From positions 1-6,594 of the forward strand of contig CAAGII010000010.1 in the NCBI GenBank assembly GCA_900769875.1: a stretch of DNA of 6,594 nucleotides, read 5' to 3'. The position numbers and the translations under genes were made by a program. The notes under the pieces are model-generated. The model saw only the letters and a list, made by a program, of their open reading frames with translations. It was not told the DNA's origin and made no database searches. Positions 5,777-6,594 of the stretch are shown here, piece by piece (the stretch's first letter is position 1; the number at the start of each line of letters is the position of its first letter). Source of the stretch: Clostridia bacterium (GTDB lineage: Bacteria > Bacillota > Clostridia > Christensenellales > Aristaeellaceae).

Positions 5777-6372
5777 GCCTTCATCCTCCTTTCGCGATGT
5801 TGGACGCCCGGCGCGGGCTTTTGTTCCACCCTTCCCATCGTTTCGAGCAGGCGCATGCGCGCGCGGCTGATGCGGCTCTTGACCGTGCCCACGGCGACGC
5901 CGGTTGCGCCTGCGATTTCCTCATAGCTTCTGCCCTCCACGGCGGAGAGCAGCAGCGCGATGCGCTGCTCGTCGGGCAGGAGCGACAGCGCGCGCTGCAT
6001 GTCGTTCCGCTCCTCGCTCGCAAGCAGCCGCTGTTCGGGCTGGGGCGCGGGATCGACCGCCTCAAAGCCGTTGTCGCGCAGCTCCTCGCAGGACTGCGCG
6101 GCGCGCAGCTTCTTGCGGCGCAGCGCGTCCATGCAGCAGTTAACCGCGAGGCGGTACAGCCAGGTTTCCAGCTGCGCGTCGCCCCGGAAGGTCGCGATGG
6201 AGCGCCATGCCCGGAGCATGGTCTCCTGCGCCGCGTCCTGCGCGTCCTGCTCGTGGTGGTTCATGGTATGCCAGCACACGCGCCAGACGAGCCCCTCCAG
6301 CGGCGTCATCAGCTGCTCGAACGCGGCCGCGTCGCCGCTCCGCGCGCGGCGCAGCAGTACTTCGTTGACCAT
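5773..6372 (-). CDS. ECF-type RNA polymerase sigma factor
   Basis: A short sigma-70 family factor with only regions 2 and 4, used to switch on a dedicated regulon. Numbering from the upstream ATG at 6378: region 2 is about 25-92, with the core-binding/-10 recognition stretch DAQDAAQETMLRAWRSI and ETWLYRLAVNCCMDALRRKK; region 4 is about 126-178, with the helix-turn-helix YEEIAGATGVAVGTVKSRISRAR. The length (199 residues from 6372) is normal for ECF factors. The start at 6372 (MVNEVLL) is preferred because AAAGAGAGG lies 7 nt before it but only 1 nt before the ATG at 6378. It overlaps the anti-sigma gene by four bases (ATGA), and a candidate ECF-type promoter lies just upstream, suggesting autoregulation. 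Its targets outside this operon cannot be seen. Confidence 0.93.
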   Translation of the reverse strand: MVNEVLLRRARSGDAAAFEQLMTPLEGLVWRVCWHTMNHHEQDAQDAAQETMLRAWRSIATFRGDAQLETWLYRLAVNCCMDALRRKKLRAAQSCEELRDNGFEAVDPAPQPEQRLLASEERNDMQRALSLLPDEQRIALLLSAVEGRSYEEIAGATGVAVGTVKSRISRARMRLLETMGRVEQKPAPGVQHRERRMKA

Positions 6373-6379
6373 AGGCATG

Positions 6380-6385
6380 CCTCTC
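6380..6385 (-). promoter_or_regulatory. Ribosome site that decides the sigma factor start
   Basis: On the minus strand GAGAGG (6385-6380) is followed after 7 nt by the ATG at 6372-6370. The upstream in-frame ATG (6378-6376) is only 1 nt from this site, too close for normal initiation, so the shorter product by two residues is favoured. Confidence 0.6.
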
Positions 6386-6407
6386 TTTCAGGGGTTTTCT
6401 GTCCATT

Positions 6408-6435
6408 GGACGCACGCGGCGTCCGCTTTGTTCCC
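6408..6435 (-). promoter_or_regulatory. Candidate ECF-type promoter of the sigma/anti-sigma operon
   Basis: On the minus strand GGGAAC (6435-6430) and CGTCC (6412-6408) are separated by 17 nt. This is the common ECF promoter form, an AAC-containing -35 and a CGT-containing -10 about 16-17 nt apart. Transcription would start around 6401-6402, leaving a leader of about 30 nt that contains the ribosome site. The placement supports self-activation by the encoded sigma factor, but the region is GC-rich and the match could be chance. Confidence 0.45.
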
Positions 6436-6440
6436 GGCGG

Positions 6441-6470
6441 CGGAAAATATTTCCGGGATATCCGGGATAT
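6441..6470. repeat. Inverted repeat CGGAAA-ATA-TTTCCG with overlapping tandem CCGGGATAT x2
   Basis: CGGAAA (6441-6446) and TTTCCG (6450-6455) form perfect 6-bp arms around ATA. Overlapping its right arm is an exact tandem duplication of CCGGGATAT (6453-6461 and 6462-6470). The block lies between the tRNA terminator and the candidate sigma-operon promoter, immediately upstream of its -35, where a regulator could bind. No binding protein is identified. Confidence 0.45.
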
Positions 6471-6473
6471 ATG

Positions 6474-6510
6474 AAAGGACGCTGACGCGGCAATCGTCGC
6501 ATCAGCGTCC
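6474..6510 (-). terminator. Hairpin terminator downstream of tRNA-Tyr
   Basis: On the minus strand GGACGCTGATGCG (6510-6498) pairs with CGCGTCAGCGTCC (6489-6477) over 13 bp with a single U-G wobble and an 8-nt loop. Only three Ts follow directly (6476-6474), then CATATAT, so the U-tract is short. It begins 7 nt after the tRNA 3' end and is best read as the tRNA transcript terminator, insulating the sigma operon. Confidence 0.75.
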
Positions 6511-6517
6511 AGCCAAG

Positions 6518-6594
<77 letters not shown>

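Noticed and set aside
5611..6474. Plus-strand open frame of 287 codons opposite the sigma and anti-sigma genes
   Set aside because: The opposite strand encodes both sigma regions, the zinc-finger motif and an ATGA-coupled operon; this frame shows only low-complexity Arg/Ala/His-rich sequence.

Overview
The window looks like chromosome from a GC-rich gut-type member of the Clostridia (Bacillota). The grounds are strong AGGAGG-type ribosome sites, an alpha-glucosidase that closely resembles the Ruminococcus (Blautia) obeum GH31 enzyme, a clostridial-type pyridoxamine kinase, and an ECF sigma factor with a zinc-finger/DUF4349 anti-sigma factor. Identification rests on remembered family motifs; no search was run, and the species is not determined.

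Layout, left to right. Positions 1-20 hold the first codons of a leftward gene that runs off the edge, with a clear ribosome site. A leftward gene at 180-1328 encodes a secreted protein with an SH3-like segment and a PepSY-like C-terminus; it ends in a run of ten Cs and a rho-independent terminator. A 179-bp divergent control region (1329-1507) carries a perfect GGAAACGTTTCC palindrome of the LacI/CcpA operator type. Rightward from it lie a cytoplasmic GH31 alpha-glucosidase (1508-3589) and a pyridoxamine/pyridoxal kinase (3648-4496), probably co-transcribed and ended by a long hairpin at 4507-4554. This hairpin also sits between convergent genes.

The right third is leftward: tRNA-Tyr (cut at the window edge), its hairpin terminator, then a two-gene operon of an ECF sigma factor and its membrane-anchored anti-sigma factor, which overlap by ATGA. 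Upstream of the sigma gene is a plausible ECF-type self-recognised promoter (GGGAAC-N17-CGTCC on the minus strand), plus a near-palindrome and a tandem 9-bp repeat.

Functionally there are three units: alpha-glucoside (probably isomaltose-type) breakdown under sugar-responsive control beside a B6 salvage kinase; a secreted protein of unknown role transcribed divergently from it; and an envelope-signal sigma/anti-sigma pair. None is clearly a new system. The most useful leads are a possible internal translation start that would yield the DUF4349 membrane protein without its zinc finger, the candidate autoregulatory sigma promoter, and the operator in the divergent control region.
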